Source of the DNA: Firmicutes bacterium UBA1764
GTDB taxonomy: Bacteria; Bacillota; Clostridia; Peptostreptococcales; Anaerovoracaceae
Length of the DNA stretch: 7,245 nt
Assembly (NCBI GenBank): GCA_002315535.1
Contig: DCHA01000053.1
Coordinates: forward strand, 1-7,245
Reading direction: 5' to 3'
Position 1 is the stretch's first letter. Every line of letters starts with the position of its first letter. The translations under genes and the position numbers were made by a program. The notes under the pieces are model-generated. The model made no database searches, was not told the DNA's origin, and saw only the letters and a list, made by a program, of their open reading frames with translations. Below, one piece after another: positions 5,487 to 7,245 of this stretch.

Positions 5487-5787
5487 CACTTGGTGCGGCT
5501 TGCTTTACCGCGCTTGCCTGCTTCTGCTTTGCGACGTCATTCAGCTCTTTTTCTTTCACGGCTGAAATGGCTTTTTTTATTTCTGCATTTCTAAGAGCAT
5601 TAACAAGCCCCTTTGTTTGCATTGTTACTTCTGTCGGAAGCTTTGCATTTTTTTCTGCAGGCTGAATATCCTTCATGTCAACGCTGTCCATGTCTGATGC
5701 GAGTATTTCTGATATTTTGCCAACCAATTTGTTATTCACGTTTTTTATTCCTTTTACGCTGTTTTCTACATTATATTTTTCTGCCAT
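5458..5787 (-). CDS. Hypothetical protein, 109 residues, charged and helical
   Basis: I do not recognise this protein. It is hydrophilic, with no signal peptide, membrane span or cysteine. The first half has several Asp/Val/Lys-rich segments; the middle (about 58-90) is rich in Ala, Lys and Glu and probably helical; the tail (90-109) is Ala/Gln/Lys-rich and likely disordered. It is probably real: it starts 5 nt after the stop of the GNAT gene on the same strand, has AAGGGG about 7 nt before its ATG, and stays open for 110 codons. A chance ORF is still possible. Its last 29 bp overlap the tsaE 3' end on the opposite strand, and no terminator is evident. It is the last gene of the minus-strand operon that includes rimI, so co-expression with the GNAT protein is likely. 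Confidence 0.65.
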   Translation of the reverse strand: MAEKYNVENSVKGIKNVNNKLVGKISEILASDMDSVDMKDIQPAEKNAKLPTEVTMQTKGLVNALRNAEIKKAISAVKEKELNDVAKQKQASAVKQAAPSASNQGPKIG

Positions 5788-5792
5788 TTAAT

Positions 5793-6626
5793 TTACCCCT
5801 TATATCTGTACTTTGCCATGTAAAGTTCTTTGCAAGCAGCTCTTGGAAGGACCTTTGTTATTACTCTGTCCAGAGCAGGATTTATGCTGCTGAAATGAAT
5901 CTCTGTATCAGGCGGAAAGCTTGATTGAAGAGCCTTGAGAGTTGCATTATACATTGCCTGAGCGGATGCGGCGCCATCTGATCCTACGTAAAGCCATGGG
6001 ATATCGATAACGCTCCGGCCATCCCTAAAGCTTGTCTGAACAAGCAAGAGACTTGAGATATGTCCGTCGACAATGCTGCAGCTGCTAAATGGACTGAAGT
6101 CCTGCGGATCGATACGAAGAGGAACGCCGATGAGGCTGCTTCCTGTCAGCATCTCGAGGTTGAATCGCTCGATTGTATTGCTGCCAAGAGACTGGAATGA
6201 TGAAAGTGTAAAATCATCTCCGGGCATCTTGGGAACCATCACAAGTGTTTTGAGAGTTGACTCGTAGCTTATCCAGCCTGGATTTGTCTGAATTTTGAAG
6301 CCCTGACTTTCGGCAAATTCGGACATGCCCTTTGCATCGTTTGTAAAGAAGGTATAGCACGCTTCGGCACCAATCTTTGAAAGCGTCTTGTTCAGGGCCT
6401 TGAGCATACTGCTTGCGACCTTTCTTCTGCGGTATCTTTCGTCGACGTAAATCCACTGAATCGCAATGTCTGTCAAAAATACCGACGCGAGCAAAACGCC
6501 AACGGGTCTGTTATCCTCGACCGCACCAATTGTTATTATATTAGAGTCATGATCAGAATACAGGGATTCATCGTAAAGCCCTGCAAAATATGGTTTTGTC
6601 TCTTTATTTAAAAGAATTAGTTTCAT
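5793..6626 (-). CDS. GNAT-family N-acetyltransferase, probable tandem GNAT
   Basis: This 277-residue protein starts with a recognisable GNAT domain (about 1-125): a central strand ending at QWIYV (57-61), the acetyl-CoA loop region ERYRRRKVAS (63-72) and its helix, then a GAEACYTFFTND strand-loop and AESQGF (105-110). In the loop the usual R-x-x-G-x-G/A reads R66-R-R-K69-V-A71, so the first glycine is lysine. The second half (about 130-277) is consistent with a degenerate GNAT repeat: a strand ending in WLYV (211-214), then a long helix (221-235), but no pyrophosphate-binding loop is visible. The substrate is unknown. AGGAGG lies 5 nt before the ATG at 6626. The 53-nt gap to rimI holds a 10-bp palindrome (AACATATGTT, 6655-6664) and no clear promoter or terminator, so the two genes probably share a transcript. 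Confidence 0.8.
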   Translation of the reverse strand: MKLILLNKETKPYFAGLYDESLYSDHDSNIITIGAVEDNRPVGVLLASVFLTDIAIQWIYVDERYRRRKVASSMLKALNKTLSKIGAEACYTFFTNDAKGMSEFAESQGFKIQTNPGWISYESTLKTLVMVPKMPGDDFTLSSFQSLGSNTIERFNLEMLTGSSLIGVPLRIDPQDFSPFSSCSIVDGHISSLLLVQTSFRDGRSVIDIPWLYVGSDGAASAQAMYNATLKALQSSFPPDTEIHFSSINPALDRVITKVLPRAACKELYMAKYRYKG

Positions 6627-6679
6627 TACTTCCTCCTGATCCTATATCAAGATTAACATATGTTGCGTTTCAGAACCGT

Positions 6680-7171
6680 TTACCTGATCCACATGATTAT
6701 TGCGTCTTCGCCGTCTTGGTAGTAGCCCTTTCTGATGCCCTCTTCCTTAAAGCCGTATTTTTTGTATAGGGCTATTGCCGGAGCGTTGCTGACTCTGACC
6801 TCAAGGGTGACGCCGTAGATGTTATCAGGGAATTTAATACCTTCGCTGCGGGCAAAATCTGCCGGTTTTTCGCACTTTGTAAAGTAGCAAAGCATTTCAT
6901 TGATAAGGACGCAGCCGAGGCCTTGGCAGCGCTCTGGCGGCCTTACAGCCACATTTGTGATGTTGATTTCTCCGGCAATATCGTGCGTGCCGATAAAGCC
7001 TAATATTCGCGTGGAATTTGCATCATCAAAACAAACCCAATACCTTGCGTTTGGGTTCGTTTTCAGGTCGGTCTCAAATAGAATTCGGCTCCAGGGCCTG
7101 TCGAAGCACTCGTCCTCGATTTCTTTGATTTGATCCAAGTCTTCTATTGATGCAAGTCTCGTAACAATCAT
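6680..7171 (-). CDS. rimI: Ribosomal protein bS18 alanine N-acetyltransferase RimI
   Basis: RimI acetylates the N-terminal alanine of ribosomal protein bS18 using acetyl-CoA. The 163 residues show the GNAT core: EINITNVAV (68-76), the acetyl-CoA loop R81-x-x-G84-x-G86, LEVRVSN (123-129) with E124, and Y136 in ALYKKYGF. E124 and Y136 have the same 12-residue spacing as the catalytic E103/Y115 of Salmonella RimI. The C-terminal GIRKGYYQDGEDA (145-157) is also family-typical. Between the loop helix and LEVR there are about 15-20 extra residues (roughly 98-120), making it slightly longer than usual. The ATG directly follows the stop of the preceding gene (TAAATG) and has no evident Shine-Dalgarno, so it may depend on reinitiation. 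RimI commonly neighbours tsaB-tsaD; here it is in a separate operon about 1.2 kb beyond tsaE. Confidence 0.9.
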   Translation of the reverse strand: MIVTRLASIEDLDQIKEIEDECFDRPWSRILFETDLKTNPNARYWVCFDDANSTRILGFIGTHDIAGEINITNVAVRPPERCQGLGCVLINEMLCYFTKCEKPADFARSEGIKFPDNIYGVTLEVRVSNAPAIALYKKYGFKEEGIRKGYYQDGEDAIIMWIR

Positions 7172-7245
7172 TTATTTATGCAGGATTGGGGATACCCTCT
7201 TGTAAACAAGGAAAGTGATAGCCGAGTTGATAATTGACTTTGTCA
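7172..7245 (-). CDS. C-terminal end of an upstream gene, probably a membrane protein (partial)
   Basis: The first gene of the rimI operon enters from the right edge; only its last 23 residues and TAA stop are visible. They read as a short hydrophobic stretch (SIINSAITFLVY) followed by a basic end (KRVSPILHK). That pattern is typical of a last membrane helix with a cytoplasmic tail, as in ECF transporter substrate-binding (S) components, but the family cannot be decided from so little. Its TAA abuts the rimI ATG with no gap. Another frame ending in an ATGA overlap gives a less protein-like sequence. Confidence 0.5.
   Translation of the reverse strand, partial: TKSIINSAITFLVYKRVSPILHK

Noticed and set aside
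5539..5578. Possible tsaE terminator: TTCAGC (5540-5545) with GCTGAA (5561-5566), then a T run
   Set aside because: The stem is 6 bp with a 15-nt loop, and the T run (5572-5578) starts five bases after it. The T run is better explained as lysine codons of the minus-strand 109-residue gene.
7172..7245. Alternative frame ending in TGA that would overlap the rimI ATG as ATGA
   Set aside because: Its translation is Ser/Leu/Gln-rich and unlike a protein end, while the frame ending in TAA gives a convincing hydrophobic helix with a basic tail. It cannot be fully excluded from 74 bases.
1..7245. Mobile elements, CRISPR arrays, tRNA/rRNA genes, defence or toxin-antitoxin systems
   Set aside because: I found no transposase, terminal repeats, regularly spaced repeats, cloverleaf sequences or recognisable defence domains. 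The GNAT-small protein pair lacks the DNA-binding antitoxin expected of a GNAT toxin module.

Overview
The window looks like chromosomal core DNA of an anaerobic, low-to-moderate GC Firmicute of the class Clostridia. The evidence is a 56-residue 2[4Fe-4S] clostridial-type ferredoxin, an NADH-sensing Rex repressor, strong AGGAGG-type ribosome sites, extended -10 (TGnTATAAT) promoters, and a complete bacterial t6A tRNA-modification set. I cannot name a genus. I see no mobile element, CRISPR array, rRNA or tRNA gene, and no dramatic new system. The best leads are regulatory and organisational.

Layout from left to right: ferredoxin (+, 76-246) and rex (-, 298-927) converge on a strong hairpin terminator. 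A 175-bp divergent region follows, holding the rex promoter, a terminator-like hairpin and a symmetric -10 element. Next come an ABC-F translation-type ATPase (+, 1103-2926) and the acyl carrier protein acpP (+, 3024-3251), which converges with tsaD on a shared terminator. tsaB-tsaD (-, 4989 to 3293) are translationally coupled and divergent from tsaE (+, 5052-5486). A second minus-strand operon then reads in from the right edge: the tail of a probable membrane protein, rimI, a tandem-GNAT-like protein and a 109-residue unknown protein. The 3' end of that last gene overlaps the 3' end of tsaE.

Functionally, TsaB, TsaD and TsaE belong to the complex that puts threonylcarbamoyl on A37 of ANN-decoding tRNAs. 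RimI acetylates ribosomal protein bS18, and the ABC-F protein probably acts on the ribosome, so much of the window serves translation. Rex and ferredoxin serve redox balance, and AcpP serves fatty acid synthesis. The gene set matches the Bacillus subtilis ydiB-ydiC-ydiD-gcp-ydiF-ydiH neighbourhood (tsaE-tsaB-rimI-tsaD-ABC-F-rex). Most of the order is kept, but several genes are flipped and others are inserted.

Most notable: (1) three genes (ABC-F, tsaB, tsaE) have a perfect TATAAT only 9-10 nt before the ATG and no Shine-Dalgarno, so their mRNAs are predicted to be leaderless. (2) The ABC-F -10 box lies in a perfect palindrome that also places a TATAAT on the other strand, and a terminator-like hairpin stands about 25-75 nt downstream on that strand. 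That would give a ~75-nt RNA or an attenuated rex leader.
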